Source: Domibacillus sp. PGB-M46
Lineage (GTDB): Bacteria; Bacillota; Bacilli; Bacillales; Domibacillaceae
DNA: 64,000 nucleotides
Assembly: GCF_022668875.1 (NCBI RefSeq)
Contig: NZ_JAKGCR010000002.1
Coordinates: forward strand, 124,001-188,000
Direction: 5' to 3'
Position 1 is the first letter of the stretch. Every line of letters starts with the position of its first letter. Positions 28,090 through 36,873 of the stretch are shown one piece after another. A program made the position numbers and the translations under genes. The notes below the pieces were generated by a model, which saw only the letters and a program-made list of their open reading frames with translations, did no database searches and had not been told where the DNA came from.

Positions 28090-29811
28090 TTATGAATTTT
28101 TTTTGATGGATTGAACAAGTTCTACAACTTCTTCAGCTGTCGACATTTCAATTGCTTTTGCTGCAAGCTCTTCCATATCTGCTTTTGACAAATGTTTCAT
28201 TTGCGCACGTGCTTTTAGGATAGATGTGGCACTCATTGAGAATTCATCAAGGCCTAGACCTAAAAGCAATGGAATCGCTGTTTCATCTCCGGCCATTTCA
28301 CCGCACATGCCAGCCCATTTGCCTTCTTTGTGCGCCGCTTCAATAACCATTTTAACAAGACGCAGGATAGACGGATTGTACGGCTGGTACAAGTAAGATA
28401 CACGTTCGTTCATACGGTCTGCCGCCATTGTGTATTGAATCAAGTCGTTTGTACCGATTGAGAAAAAGTCTACTTCTTTTGCAAACAAATCAGCAATAAC
28501 AGCTGTTGATGGAATCTCCACCATGATGCCAAGCTCGATGTGTTCCGCAACGCTCACACCTTCTGCTTCAAGTTTTGCACGCTCTTCTAAAAGAACGGCT
28601 TTTGCCTGGCGGAATTCGTTTACAGTCGCAATCATCGGGAACATGATTTTCAAGTTTCCGTAAATGCTCGCGCGAAGCAGGGCACGAAGCTGCGTACGGA
28701 AAATATCCTGCTCTTCCAAACAAAGGCGAATCGCACGGAAACCAAGGAACGGGTTCATTTCATGCGGCAGGTTCAAGTATGGAAGCTCTTTATCACCGCC
28801 GATATCCAATGTGCGAACAACGACCGGTTTGCCTTCCATGCCTTCTAAAACAGCTTTGTAAGATTCAAATTGCTCTTCTTCTGTAGGCAGGTTATCGCGG
28901 CCCATGTATAAAAATTCTGTACGGTACAAGCCAACGCCTTCTCCGCCATTTGCTTTTACCCCTTCAAGGTCTGCAGGCGTCCCAATGTTAGCAGCAAGCT
29001 CAACGTGGCGGCCGTCCGCTGTAACCGTTTGTTCGTTTACAAGCTTCGCCCATTCCGCTTTTTGCTGCGCGTATGCTTCTGCACGTTTTTTGTATTCTGC
29101 TGCTACTTCTTCCGTCGGGTTAATGTGTACTTCCCCTTGAAGACCATCAATGATAATCATATCACCGTTTTGAATATCTGTTGTTGCGTTTTTCGTTCCA
29201 ACAACCGCTGGAATTTCCAATGAACGTGCCATGATCGCAGAGTGAGACGTACGGCCGCCGATATCTGTTGTAAATCCTTTAACGAATTCACGGTTCAGCT
29301 GAGCGGTCATAGAAGGTGTTAAATCTTCTGCAACGACAACGACTTCCTCTGCAATCAAAGCAGGTGCTGGAAGGTCTACACCAAGAAGCGCTGCTAGTAC
29401 ACGTTTTGTTACATCTTTAATATCTGCTGCGCGCTCTTTCATGTATTCATTATCCATCGCTTCAAACATGCCGATAAACATGTTTGCTGTTTCTTGAAGC
29501 GCGTATTCTGCGTTCACAGACTCGGATTTAATTTTGTCTTCAATTGGTCCAGTAAGTTCTGGATCGTTTAATACAAGCAGGTGAGCTTCGAAAATAGCGG
29601 CTTTGTCGTCTCCTAGATCCTTGCGTGCTTTTTCTTTGATTACTTCAAGTTCCGCTTCTGATTTTTTCAGCGCTGCGCGGAAACGTTCCGCTTCAGCTGC
29701 AGCATCTGCTACATCCTTTTTCTCAACTGTTAAGTCTGGTTCCATTAAGCGGTAAGCTTTTGCAAATGAAATTCCGTCTGATGCGCCAATTCCCTTTAAT
29801 ATCGCTGCCAT
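28090..29811 (-). CDS. ptsI: PTS enzyme I
   Basis: 573-residue EI, the first phosphotransferase of the PTS. It takes phosphate from PEP onto the His of [12 protein letters not shown] (about 190) and passes it to HPr. The PEP-binding barrel has [12 protein letters not shown] and the active-site Cys in GMCGEMAGD (about 503). The stop of ptsH and the ptsI ATG are separated by 2 bases (TAATAATG), so translation is coupled. Confidence 0.97.
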   Translation of the reverse strand: MAAILKGIGASDGISFAKAYRLMEPDLTVEKKDVADAAAEAERFRAALKKSEAELEVIKEKARKDLGDDKAAIFEAHLLVLNDPELTGPIEDKIKSESVNAEYALQETANMFIGMFEAMDNEYMKERAADIKDVTKRVLAALLGVDLPAPALIAEEVVVVAEDLTPSMTAQLNREFVKGFTTDIGGRTSHSAIMARSLEIPAVVGTKNATTDIQNGDMIIIDGLQGEVHINPTEEVAAEYKKRAEAYAQQKAEWAKLVNEQTVTADGRHVELAANIGTPADLEGVKANGGEGVGLYRTEFLYMGRDNLPTEEEQFESYKAVLEGMEGKPVVVRTLDIGGDKELPYLNLPHEMNPFLGFRAIRLCLEEQDIFRTQLRALLRASIYGNLKIMFPMIATVNEFRQAKAVLLEERAKLEAEGVSVAEHIELGIMVEIPSTAVIADLFAKEVDFFSIGTNDLIQYTMAADRMNERVSYLYQPYNPSILRLVKMVIEAAHKEGKWAGMCGEMAGDETAIPLLLGLGLDEFSMSATSILKARAQMKHLSKADMEELAAKAIEMSTAEEVVELVQSIKKNS

Positions 29812-29813
29812 TA

Positions 29814-30080
29814 TTAGTTTGCCAGCCCTTCGTTTTGGAGTAGTGTTTCAATCGCTTGGAGTGCAGCTTCTTCGTCACTGCCTTCTGCTGAAATCGTAAT
29901 TTCAGCACCTTTGCCAATTCCAAGTGACATTACACCCATGATGGATTTTAAGTTCACTGTTTTGCCGTTAAATTCAAGATTTATATCGCTTGAGTATTTG
30001 CTTGCTGTTTGAACAAGCAGCGTTGCAGGACGTGCATGGATGCCTGTGTCTGCTGTTACTGTAAAAGTTTTTTTAGACAT
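29814..30080 (-). CDS. ptsH: Phosphocarrier protein HPr
   Basis: 88-residue HPr. The EI-phosphorylated His15 is in [10 protein letters not shown] and the HPrK-regulated Ser46 is in SIMGVMSLG, so it serves both sugar transport and CcpA-dependent catabolite control. The start MSKKTFTV at 30080 has AAGGAGAG 8 bases upstream; a longer frame to 30143 covers the promoter. No ptsG precedes it, unlike B. subtilis ptsGHI. Confidence 0.97.
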   Translation of the reverse strand: MSKKTFTVTADTGIHARPATLLVQTASKYSSDINLEFNGKTVNLKSIMGVMSLGIGKGAEITISAEGSDEEAALQAIETLLQNEGLAN

Positions 30081-30114
30081 GGGTCGTCTCTCCTTCATAC
30101 ATTTTTCTTCATAG

Positions 30115-30143
30115 AGAATAGCATTAAATTTCATTTCTCTCAA
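30115..30143 (-). promoter_or_regulatory. SigA promoter of ptsHI
   Basis: Minus strand TTGAGA (30138-30143), 17-base spacer ending in TGC (extended -10), TATTCT (30115-30120). Confidence 0.7.
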
Positions 30144-30161
30144 CGATCGAGTTTTTTCAAG

Positions 30162-30190
30162 TTGCTGCTTCTCCCTTTATCTTTTAAAAT
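30162..30190 (+). promoter_or_regulatory. Candidate promoter of the PilZ-like gene
   Basis: TTGCTG (30162-30167), 17-base spacer, TAAAAT (30185-30190), about 35 bases before the gene. It is divergent from the ptsHI promoter. Confidence 0.5.
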
Positions 30191-30224
30191 AGACAAATAT
30201 AGACAAGCGTAAGGAGTTTTTGGC

Positions 30225-30605
30225 ATGTATTATAAAAGACAAGAAGCGTTTCGCTATGCTTTTTCCGAATCAATTCCAGCGGTTTGCGAGGTATTCGAGT
30301 CCACCGGTCCAGGTGAAAGAAAAAAAGTTCAATCGTTTGATGCTGTTATCCTCGATATCAGCCCCAGTGGATTAAAAGCGGCTTCAAAAGAGGCTCTTGA
30401 CCCAGCAGTCGATCCGATTCTCGTTTTTACTTTTCAGCTGGCTGGTACGCTTATTTCTTTTCCAGGAAAAATGATTCGGCAGCGACAAGCCGGCAGCGTA
30501 TATCACTACGGTGTTCAAAGCGACGGAAACGACGCATTGAAAAACCAGATTATTGATTCGCTTAAAAAGTACGCGAAAGAGCAATTGAAAAAGTCGAAAC
30601 GTTAA
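30225..30605 (+). CDS. PilZ-like domain protein
   Basis: 126-residue soluble protein. A beta-barrel-like pattern with DISPSG (about 46-51) matches the second PilZ motif (D/N-x-S-x-x-G). The N-terminal arginine motif reads RQEAFR, with four residues between the arginines instead of the canonical three, so c-di-GMP binding is uncertain. TAAGGAG precedes the ATG. The stop codon overlaps that of the convergent SDR gene. No other c-di-GMP gene is adjacent, although the EAL protein YkuI is in the window. Confidence 0.6.
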   Translation: MYYKRQEAFRYAFSESIPAVCEVFESTGPGERKKVQSFDAVILDISPSGLKAASKEALDPAVDPILVFTFQLAGTLISFPGKMIRQRQAGSVYHYGVQSDGNDALKNQIIDSLKKYAKEQLKKSKR

Positions 30606-31336
30606 TGAACATAAATCATTTTGCGCGTCATTCCACCGTCAATAACCAAATTTTCTCCGGTTATAAAAGTATTTTCCGGGTCGGTAAGATATAAACAGGC
30701 TTTGGCTACATCCTCCGGCCTGCCGACCCGGCCTGCTGGATGCTGGGCATGATCTTCCGGCCGCAGTTTCGTGTAGTCACCCGTTTCAATCCAGCCGGGA
30801 CTGATACTGTTTACCCGTATTCCGTTCTCACCTAATGTCACGGAAAGCGCATGAGTCAACGAATAAATGGCTCCTTTTGACGCTGCATACAATTCTGTAT
30901 GAGGCTCTGACATACTTTGCCGAGTTGAGCACATATTCACGATGGCGCTGCCGCTTTTCATATAACGGGCGGCTTCGCGGGAACAAAACAGGACGCTTGC
31001 TGCATTAGTGGTCATTATTTTGTCCCAGTCTGTTTTCTTTATGTCCCAGATAGAGCCAAAAGAAGAAACTCCTGCATTGTTAATTAAGATGTCGATGCCG
31101 CCGTATTCCTGGTTAATCTGCGCAAACAATTCTGCCATTTTGTCTGTATTTCCTACATCCGCACAATAAAACGCCGCGTTATAGCCGGATTGCTTCCATC
31201 CCTGAACAACTGTCCGGCCTTCCTCTTTCATATCTACAATAATTGTGTTGGCACCTTTTGTGGCGAAAGCATAGGCTGTTGCTCTGCCAATCCCATTCGC
31301 CCCGCCTGTTACGATGACGGTTTTGTTCTTGAACAT
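30602..31336 (-). CDS. Short-chain dehydrogenase/reductase (classical SDR)
   Basis: 244-residue SDR: nucleotide motif TGGANGIG (about 10-17), NNAG (about 87), catalytic Ser in CSTRQS and YAASK (Tyr/Lys, about 152-156). The Asp after beta-2 (VDMKEEG) suggests NAD preference. Substrate unknown. AAAGGAG overlaps the stop of the small upstream gene. It converges with the PilZ-like gene, the two stop codons sharing TTAA. Confidence 0.85.
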   Translation of the reverse strand: MFKNKTVIVTGGANGIGRATAYAFATKGANTIIVDMKEEGRTVVQGWKQSGYNAAFYCADVGNTDKMAELFAQINQEYGGIDILINNAGVSSFGSIWDIKKTDWDKIMTTNAASVLFCSREAARYMKSGSAIVNMCSTRQSMSEPHTELYAASKGAIYSLTHALSVTLGENGIRVNSISPGWIETGDYTKLRPEDHAQHPAGRVGRPEDVAKACLYLTDPENTFITGENLVIDGGMTRKMIYVH

Positions 31337-31348
31337 GCTTCCACTCCT

Positions 31349-31543
31349 TTAGCTTCGAGGCGCTTTCATATATTCATATTCAGTGTGACCACCGTGTTTG
31401 GCAATGCCTCGGAAATGTTTAAAGTCAGCCTGTTGAATAAGCACCTGCCGAAACGAAAGAAATTCATTTCGTTCAATGTGTACACGTGCAACAGTTCCAT
31501 TGCGAAGGCTTTCAATATATCCCGCAGCTTCTTCTGCAGTCAA
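31349..31543 (-). CDS. Small conserved-looking hypothetical protein
   Basis: 64 residues: an acidic helical start (MTAEEAAGYIESLRNG), then a beta-rich part (VARVHIERNEFLSFRQVL) and DFKHFRGIAKHGGHTEYEY. I do not recognise a named family. The start is TTG at 31543, 8 bases behind AGGAGG; an in-frame GTG at 31552 overlaps the ribosome site. It ends 12 bases before the SDR start, so the two probably form an operon. No membrane segment or cysteine. Confidence 0.65.
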   Translation of the reverse strand: MTAEEAAGYIESLRNGTVARVHIERNEFLSFRQVLIQQADFKHFRGIAKHGGHTEYEYMKAPRS

Positions 31544-31715
31544 GCTCTTCACCTCCTATTAAAATAGTCGAAAAATTAACACAACACCGTGTAAAATCCT
31601 TTACTATTTTCAAAAAATAAGGCAAAATTTATTTTAATACCTTTCGCTAACGTTTTCATTATAAAAGAAAACGAGAGAAAATGGTATCGTCAATTGTCGA
31701 AAAGGAGCGAAACAG

Positions 31716-31895
31716 ATGACTAAAGCAGAAGTCGGCAACATTATTGAATTTAAAGACGGCCTACGCGGGATCGTCGAAAAAGTAAATGAAAACTCCGTCA
31801 TTGTTGATTTGACAATAATGGAAGATTTCGATGAGCGCGAATTAGAAGAAAAAACAGTCGTTAACCATAAAAATTATATCATCGTCCATGCATGA
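31716..31895 (+). CDS. ykvS: YkvS family protein (DUF2187)
   Basis: 59-residue small beta-rich protein, MTKAEVGNIIEFKDGLRG... then VNENSVIVDLTIM and EKTVVNHKNY. It matches the Bacillus YkvS/DUF2187 family, function unknown. AAAGGAG precedes the ATG by 8 bases. Too short for the usual gene-length cut-off but clearly coding. Convergent with clpE, as in B. subtilis. Confidence 0.88.
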   Translation: MTKAEVGNIIEFKDGLRGIVEKVNENSVIVDLTIMEDFDERELEEKTVVNHKNYIIVHA

Positions 31896-31897
31896 AA

Positions 31898-31927
31898 AAA
31901 AGAGCGGATTCTAGAATCCGCTCTTTT
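31898..31927. terminator. Bidirectional terminator between ykvS and clpE
   Basis: A 30-base perfect palindrome centred on TCTAGA with outer A4/T4 and the GC core GAGCGG / CCGCTC. Confidence 0.9.
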
Positions 31928-31933
31928 GTTTAT

Positions 31934-34072
31934 TTACACTGACTGAATCGTAATTTGGCCGTTTTTAACTTCTGCTTTTAAATGCGAAGCATCTGGATGA
32001 TCGATCATAAAATCAGCGATTGCATCTTCAATATGCTCTTGAATTGCCCGGCGAAGCGGCCGTGCCCCAAATTGAGGATTGAAGCCAATCTCAGCCAGCT
32101 TTTCTTTTACTGCTGCATCCACATTAATTTTCATTTGCTGCTCCGCAAGCATATCATTCAAGTCGCCGAGCATCAGATCAACAATCTGGATAAGCTCTTC
32201 TTTGCCGAGCGCTTCAAACTCGATAATCGCGTCGAAACGGTTTAGAAATTCTGGCTTGAAGAAATCAGACAATGAGTCAAGAATAGAATCATCGGATTTT
32301 TGAGCCTGCTTGTCAAAGCCGACTGTTATATTTTTTCTGCCGACACCAGCGTTGCTTGTCATAATAATAACGCACTCTTTGAAACTTACCGTCCGTCCCT
32401 GACTGTCTGTTAATCTGCCATCTTCCATTATTTGCAGGAACATATGCTGAACATCAGGGTGCGCTTTTTCAATTTCATCAAGCAAAATAATGCTGTATGG
32501 ATTACGGCGCACTTTTTCTGTTAACTGACCTGCTTCTTCAAATCCCACATATCCCGGAGGAGAACCAATCAGTTTAGACACACTGTGTTTCTCCATAAAC
32601 TCACTCATGTCCAGGCGAATAAGGGATTCTTTAGAGCCGAATAACTCTTCTGCTAATGTTTTTGTTAATTCTGTTTTACCAACCCCTGTTGGTCCGACAA
32701 ACAGGAATGAACCAATTGGGCGGTTTTTCGCTTTTAAGCCCGCACGGCTGCGACGGATCGCTTTCGCCACTTTTTGAACGGCTCTTTTTTGCCCAATTAC
32801 CTTACCGGCAAGATTTTCTTCAAGATGTTTGATTTGAAGCTGTTCATCTTGATGAAGCTTTCCAACCGGAATGCCTGTTTTGCTTGCAATTAATGATTGA
32901 ATCACTTCTGCTGTGACGGTTGGTGCCTCAGCCGCTGTACCGCCTTGAGCCAGTTTTTGTTCCAGCGCAGCTTCTTCGTCACGCCATTTTGCTGCTTCTT
33001 CATATGCTTCCTTCTGCAGAGCTTCTTCTTTACGCTTTGCTGCCTTGGAAAGCTGTTCTTGTATAGAAGCTGTGTCAGACGGGTCAATGGTCAAGTTTAA
33101 CTTAGAACCCGCTTCGTCAAGAAGGTCAATTGCTTTGTCCGGCAGAAACCGGTCCTGGATATAACGGTGTGACAGAGCGGCACACGCTTGAATCGCTTCT
33201 TCAGTGTAAGTAACCTGGTGGAAGTCTTCATAATGCTTCTGCAGACCTTTTAAAATATGAATCGTTTCTTCTACGTTTGGTTCCGCAACTTGCACCGGCT
33301 GAAAGCGTCTTTCAAGCGCTGCATCTTTTTCGATTTGACGGTATTCTTTTAATGTTGTTGCACCAATCAATTGCATTTCACCGCGGGCAAGAGCCGGTTT
33401 TAAAATATTGCCGGCATCCATAGAGCCTTCTGCTGACCCCGCTCCAACCAGCTGATGAATTTCATCAATGAAAAGAAGAATATTTTTCCGTGTTTTTACT
33501 TCTTCAATAATTTGTTTCATACGCTCTTCAAATTGCCCGCGCACACCTGTACCGGCAACAAGGGAAGCAACATCCAGCACATATACTTCTTTGCCTGTCA
33601 GTTTCGCCGGCACTCGTCCTTCTGCAATGTAAAGAGCAAGTCCTTCTGCAATCGCTGTTTTACCAACACCAGGCTCCCCAATCAGAACAGGGTTGTTTTT
33701 ATTTCTTCTGTTTAAAATTTCAATCACACGCGCAACTTCTTTGTCGCGGCCGATCACCGGGTCAATTAATCCGGCTTTGGCAAGTGAGGACAGATTGCGT
33801 CCGAATTGATCGAGAATCCCTCCGCCTCCGCGTCCCGCTTCAGCTGGCGGTACTTGCTGCTTCATTGCCTGCTGCGGATTTTGTGATTGCATTCCTTTCA
33901 TAAACTCATCAAATGGAAAACCGAATGATCCAAAATTCATGTTCATTCCTCCCATAGTTTGTTTTTCTTTTTGAAAGCATGCATCGCATAAATGATACTG
34001 TGCTGATTGACCATTGACACGGACATTCATTTGCACATTCGCACGATGCTGCTGGCATTTTTGACATTTCAT
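31934..34072 (-). CDS. clpE: ATP-dependent Clp protease ATPase subunit ClpE
   Basis: 712-residue HSP100 ATPase. The N-terminal zinc finger has CQKC...CDAC (about 3-34), diagnostic of ClpE. Two AAA+ modules carry Walker A GEPGVGKT and GPTGVGKT, separated by a UVR-like coiled coil ([19 protein letters not shown]). It unfolds damaged proteins for ClpP. The ATG at 34072 lies 9 bases after AAAGGGG; the ATG at 34081 abuts that site. CtsR control is explicit in three upstream promoter modules. Confidence 0.96.
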   Translation of the reverse strand: MKCQKCQQHRANVQMNVRVNGQSAQYHLCDACFQKEKQTMGGMNMNFGSFGFPFDEFMKGMQSQNPQQAMKQQVPPAEAGRGGGGILDQFGRNLSSLAKAGLIDPVIGRDKEVARVIEILNRRNKNNPVLIGEPGVGKTAIAEGLALYIAEGRVPAKLTGKEVYVLDVASLVAGTGVRGQFEERMKQIIEEVKTRKNILLFIDEIHQLVGAGSAEGSMDAGNILKPALARGEMQLIGATTLKEYRQIEKDAALERRFQPVQVAEPNVEETIHILKGLQKHYEDFHQVTYTEEAIQACAALSHRYIQDRFLPDKAIDLLDEAGSKLNLTIDPSDTASIQEQLSKAAKRKEEALQKEAYEEAAKWRDEEAALEQKLAQGGTAAEAPTVTAEVIQSLIASKTGIPVGKLHQDEQLQIKHLEENLAGKVIGQKRAVQKVAKAIRRSRAGLKAKNRPIGSFLFVGPTGVGKTELTKTLAEELFGSKESLIRLDMSEFMEKHSVSKLIGSPPGYVGFEEAGQLTEKVRRNPYSIILLDEIEKAHPDVQHMFLQIMEDGRLTDSQGRTVSFKECVIIMTSNAGVGRKNITVGFDKQAQKSDDSILDSLSDFFKPEFLNRFDAIIEFEALGKEELIQIVDLMLGDLNDMLAEQQMKINVDAAVKEKLAEIGFNPQFGARPLRRAIQEHIEDAIADFMIDHPDASHLKAEVKNGQITIQSV

Positions 34073-34096
34073 CCACGTCATCCCCTTTGTTTTGAC

Positions 34097-34150
34097 TTTG
34101 ACTATATTTGACTATATCTTTATTATAATTTGACCTTTTTTGACTTTCAA
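34097..34150 (-). promoter_or_regulatory. clpE promoter 1 with two CtsR boxes
   Basis: Minus strand TTGAAA (34145-34150), 17-base spacer, TATAAT (34122-34127). One CtsR box AGTCAAAAAAGGTCAAA fills the spacer (34129-34145). A second, AGTCAAATATAGTCAAA, lies downstream of the -10 (34097-34113), with an extra half-site overlapping at 34091-34097. Confidence 0.85.
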
Positions 34151-34282
34151 CTTTTCTGCTCACCATAAATGGCTGCAACCAAAGAAAAGTTCAACTTACA
34201 TAGAAGAAATGGATTCCTGTTCTGCTTTTGCCCTTCATTGCAAGTTCGTTTAAAAAGGTTTGAATGTTTCGTTGCTCTTAAT

Positions 34283-34335
34283 TTTGACCATCTTTGACTA
34301 TAACTCTATTATAAACTGACCTTTTTGACTTTCAA
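34283..34335 (-). promoter_or_regulatory. clpE promoter 2 with CtsR boxes
   Basis: Minus strand TTGAAA (34330-34335), 16-base spacer, TATAAT (34308-34313). The downstream CtsR box AGTCAAAGATGGTCAAA (34283-34299) is intact. The spacer box has lost one base and ends GGTCAGT, so both the promoter spacing and the operator are weakened relative to promoters 1 and 3. Confidence 0.75.
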
Positions 34336-34494
34336 CTTTTCTGCTCAATATGATGTGCCTAAGGAAAACAGCACGAGCAAGCATAAGGAGAACAAAAGCA
34401 AGTTCAGCTTCCTCAAGAGAAAACTGCTTCCTCTGGCTTTTGGCTCTCCTGCAAATTGATCTAAAAGGTTTCGCGAGTATTTATTATATTTAAC

Positions 34495-34548
34495 TTTGAC
34501 CATCTCTGACCATATACTTATTATACTTTGACCTTTTTTGACTTTCAA
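34495..34548 (-). promoter_or_regulatory. clpE promoter 3 with two CtsR boxes
   Basis: Minus strand TTGAAA (34543-34548), 17-base spacer, TATAAT (34520-34525). CtsR box AGTCAAAAAAGGTCAAA is in the spacer (34527-34543), and GGTCAGAGATGGTCAAA is downstream (34495-34511). Confidence 0.8.
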
Positions 34549-34561
34549 GCACTTTTTCAAA

Positions 34562-34588
34562 AAAAATAAAGCGCCAAAAAGGCGCTTT
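34562..34588 (-). terminator. Intrinsic terminator of the CPBP gene
   Basis: AAAGCGCC / GGCGCTTT with a 5-base loop, T8 on the minus strand. It overlaps the stop codon and isolates the clpE promoters. Confidence 0.85.
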
Positions 34589-35195
34589 ATGCAAGCGGTA
34601 AAAAAACAACAAAAAGCAAATCAAAGATTAAGTGAGAAATAATCAGCATTGGTATGCTTTTGCGCCATATATATAAGCTTCCCCAAAACAAGCCGCCGCA
34701 AAAAGCTGCCATCATCCAAAGCCATTCACCGGAAAAAACAAAAACAGAAGCATAAAACAGTGCCGCTGTCACCATAGCTGCCCACTTGTTCATATAGCGG
34801 CCGAGGCGTTTTTGGATAAATCCCCGGAAAAACAATTCTTCTCCAGGAATGATAATCAGCACAAGAACGATATAATGCCAAATAAATACGGGGCTGAATA
34901 AAGCATAGATAGAAGAAACATGCTCCTCTGCCGATACAGGCATCAGCTTCAGCAGTGCATATCCGGCCGCAAAGAGTGCGTATAAAACAACCCCAGACAA
35001 GATACCGTATAGCATAAACCGGTTTGTATTCTGCTGGTCATCTATAGGCTCGCTTATAATTGAAATACTAATAAAAAACAAAGTAGCTGCTGTGTAAATA
35101 TACCAAAAAATATCTTTATCCAAGAAAGTTACATATAAAAGAATGTATGCCGCTGCCACTCCAAGAATAAAGCGCCAGTCTTTCCATAGTGCCAT
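34587..35195 (-). CDS. CPBP family intramembrane metalloprotease
   Basis: 202-residue membrane protein with about six hydrophobic segments. The CPBP/Abi signature EELFFRGFIQKRLGRY (about 113-128) gives the catalytic Glu-Glu and Arg; a His follows in IISHLIFDLLF near the C-terminus. Family members are Rce1-like CAAX-type proteases or bacteriocin self-immunity proteins; the substrate here is unknown. Separate transcription unit with its own terminator. Confidence 0.85.
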   Translation of the reverse strand: MALWKDWRFILGVAAAYILLYVTFLDKDIFWYIYTAATLFFISISIISEPIDDQQNTNRFMLYGILSGVVLYALFAAGYALLKLMPVSAEEHVSSIYALFSPVFIWHYIVLVLIIIPGEELFFRGFIQKRLGRYMNKWAAMVTAALFYASVFVFSGEWLWMMAAFCGGLFWGSLYIWRKSIPMLIISHLIFDLLFVVFLPLA

Positions 35196-35259
35196 TCATA
35201 AAGCTCCTTTCCTTAATCCGAGTTATTTTACCATATAAAACTCAGATTCGGCAAAAGCG

Positions 35260-35697
35260 TTACGACAAGTTTTTAATAGACAGCCCTAGTTTTCTTAAAA
35301 TGGCCGTTGCCTGTTCGACTTCTTCTTCCGACAGCACACTTACCAGATCATGAATATTTTGCTCATGCACTGGAAAAATGTGCTCAATCAATTCCGTTCC
35401 TGCTTCCGTGATAGCGGCATGGGTAATGCGCCGGTCGTGTGGGCAGGCTACCCGTTTTAGCAGCTGCTTTTTCTCAAGCTTATCCACAACGTATGTAATA
35501 CTGCCGCTTGCAAGTAGGATTTTCCCGCCGATCTGCTGAAGCGGCTGAGGCCCTTTATGATACAACAGTTCCATTACGGCAAATTCTGTCGGATTAAGGC
35601 CGGACTTTTGAATAAATCCATTAACCTGCTCGTTTACCACTTTATATGCGCGCGATAGCACAATAAATAATTTTAACGATTTTTCACTTTCTTTCAT
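35260..35697 (-). CDS. mhqR: MarR-family regulator, MhqR-like
   Basis: 145-residue winged-helix protein. The DNA-binding region PLQQIGGKILLASGSITYVVDKLEKKQLLKR (about 53-83) and the wing HDRRITHAAIT match MarR. The overall sequence resembles B. subtilis MhqR/YkvE, which represses quinone-detoxification genes and is sensitive to methylhydroquinone. No target gene (mhqA/NOP/ED type) is adjacent here, so the specific name is tentative. Confidence 0.75.
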   Translation of the reverse strand: MKESEKSLKLFIVLSRAYKVVNEQVNGFIQKSGLNPTEFAVMELLYHKGPQPLQQIGGKILLASGSITYVVDKLEKKQLLKRVACPHDRRITHAAITEAGTELIEHIFPVHEQNIHDLVSVLSEEEVEQATAILRKLGLSIKNLS

Positions 35698-35803
35698 TAT
35701 TATTCCCCTGCCTGTCTATTCATTTCTTCATTTATACGTTACACATTTTTGCTTCCTTTTGGAAGCAGGAAGCTGTGATTTTCCACAATTTCCACAGCGG
35801 TTT

Positions 35804-35834
35804 TTGTCGATTTCCTTTCTCGGTCGTGTATAAT
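35804..35834 (+). promoter_or_regulatory. Candidate promoter of the acyltransferase/radical-SAM operon
   Basis: Perfect TATAAT (35829-35834). The nearest -35 is TTGTCG (35804-35809) with a long 19-base spacer. Confidence 0.35.
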
Positions 35835-35871
35835 AACGTCATGTGTTTACTCTATTAAACAGGTGATCTTA

Positions 35872-36873
35872 TTGAAAAAACGTGATAATTATTTTGACAA
35901 TGTTCGGTTTTTTCTTATTTTTTTGGTGGTATTTGGCCATCTTCTTCGTCCATATATTCACACCAGTCCGTTTCTTTATGCTCTTTATATGGTAATCTAT
36001 TTTTTTCATATGCCAGCTTTTATTTTGATTTCCGGCTTTTTCGCCAAGAACATAAAGCGGCCGGGCTATATTAAAAAAGCGGCTGAAAAACTGCTGATTC
36101 CATTTCTTATTTTTCAATGTGTGTATTCGGTTTTTTATTTTTGGATCGACCATGAAGAAGCTCTTTCTGTAAGGTTGCTGATCCCTGAATGGTCGCTTTG
36201 GTTTTTAATGAGCTTGTTCCTTTGGCACGTATTGCTTTTAGGCACCGTTAAATGGCTGAAAAATCCGTTCATTGCGCTTATCCTTTCGGTAGTAGCCGGT
36301 ATTGGAATCGGATTGGTTAATGAATCACTGACTGTTTTAAGCATCGGCCGGACTTTTGTGTTTTTCCCGTTCTTTTTAGCGGGCTATTATGCAAAAAAAG
36401 AATGGTTCCAGCCCTTGTTCCGCATGCGGTCCCGCATTCCGCTGTTTCTTTTTACAGCCGGGCTGTTTGCATACTGCTACACCCATACAGCGATGCAGAT
36501 TGAGTGGCTGTTTGGCTCCCAATCGTACGCGGCGCTTGGCGCTGACGGAACAGATGGTTTGCTTTTACGATTGTTTGTTTATGCTGTTAATATCGTCATG
36601 ATTGCTTTTTTTCTTTCCGTTGTGCCGCATAAAGTCTTTTTCTTTACCTCATGGGGACGCAATACATTATACGTGTACTTGCTGCATGGCTTTTTTGTTC
36701 AGTCGTCACGTCGTGTAGAAACACTGGAACTGCCGCCGTCTCTGCTTGTTTTGCTTGGAATTGCCGCTGTTTTAACCTTTGCCCTGGCGTCTCCATGGAC
36801 AGCCGCCCTGTTCCGCCCGTTTTTGGAGCTGAAACGCCCCAGCTTTTTCATTAAAAAGGAGAATAAATCGTGA
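35872..36873 (+). CDS. Membrane acyltransferase 3 family protein (YkrP-like)
   Basis: 333-residue polytopic membrane protein with about ten hydrophobic segments. The N-terminal DNVRFFLIFLVVFGHLLRP carries the conserved His of the acyltransferase-3 family; FFHMPAFILISGFF follows. Such proteins O-acetylate envelope sugars. It resembles B. subtilis YkrP. Start chosen as TTG at 35872 after AGGTGA; GTG at 35863 overlaps that site. It overlaps the radical-SAM gene by 4 bases. Confidence 0.8.
   Translation: MKKRDNYFDNVRFFLIFLVVFGHLLRPYIHTSPFLYALYMVIYFFHMPAFILISGFFAKNIKRPGYIKKAAEKLLIPFLIFQCVYSVFYFWIDHEEALSVRLLIPEWSLWFLMSLFLWHVLLLGTVKWLKNPFIALILSVVAGIGIGLVNESLTVLSIGRTFVFFPFFLAGYYAKKEWFQPLFRMRSRIPLFLFTAGLFAYCYTHTAMQIEWLFGSQSYAALGADGTDGLLLRLFVYAVNIVMIAFFLSVVPHKVFFFTSWGRNTLYVYLLHGFFVQSSRRVETLELPPSLLVLLGIAAVLTFALASPWTAALFRPFLELKRPSFFIKKENKS

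Larger units (their letters stand above)
34087..34548. repeat. Tandem triplication of the clpE promoter/leader
   Basis: Three copies of the same promoter core, 186 and 212 bp apart, fill the 514-base gap upstream of clpE. The DNA between cores is also related: 34188-34261 aligns with 34400-34471 (shared AAGTTCA, CTTTTG, TGCAA and TAAAAGGTTT blocks in order). This suggests tandem duplication of a roughly 200-bp unit. No gene is visible inside. Confidence 0.8.

Noticed and set aside
30225-31336. Possible horizontal island around the PilZ-like and SDR genes
   Set aside because: No mobile-element genes, tRNA, flanking repeats or clear compositional shift were visible.
34345-34560. 71-codon open frame on the minus strand within the clpE upstream region
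   Set aside because: It crosses promoter 3, the CtsR boxes and the CPBP terminator, has no ribosome site, and has no counterpart in the other repeat unit.
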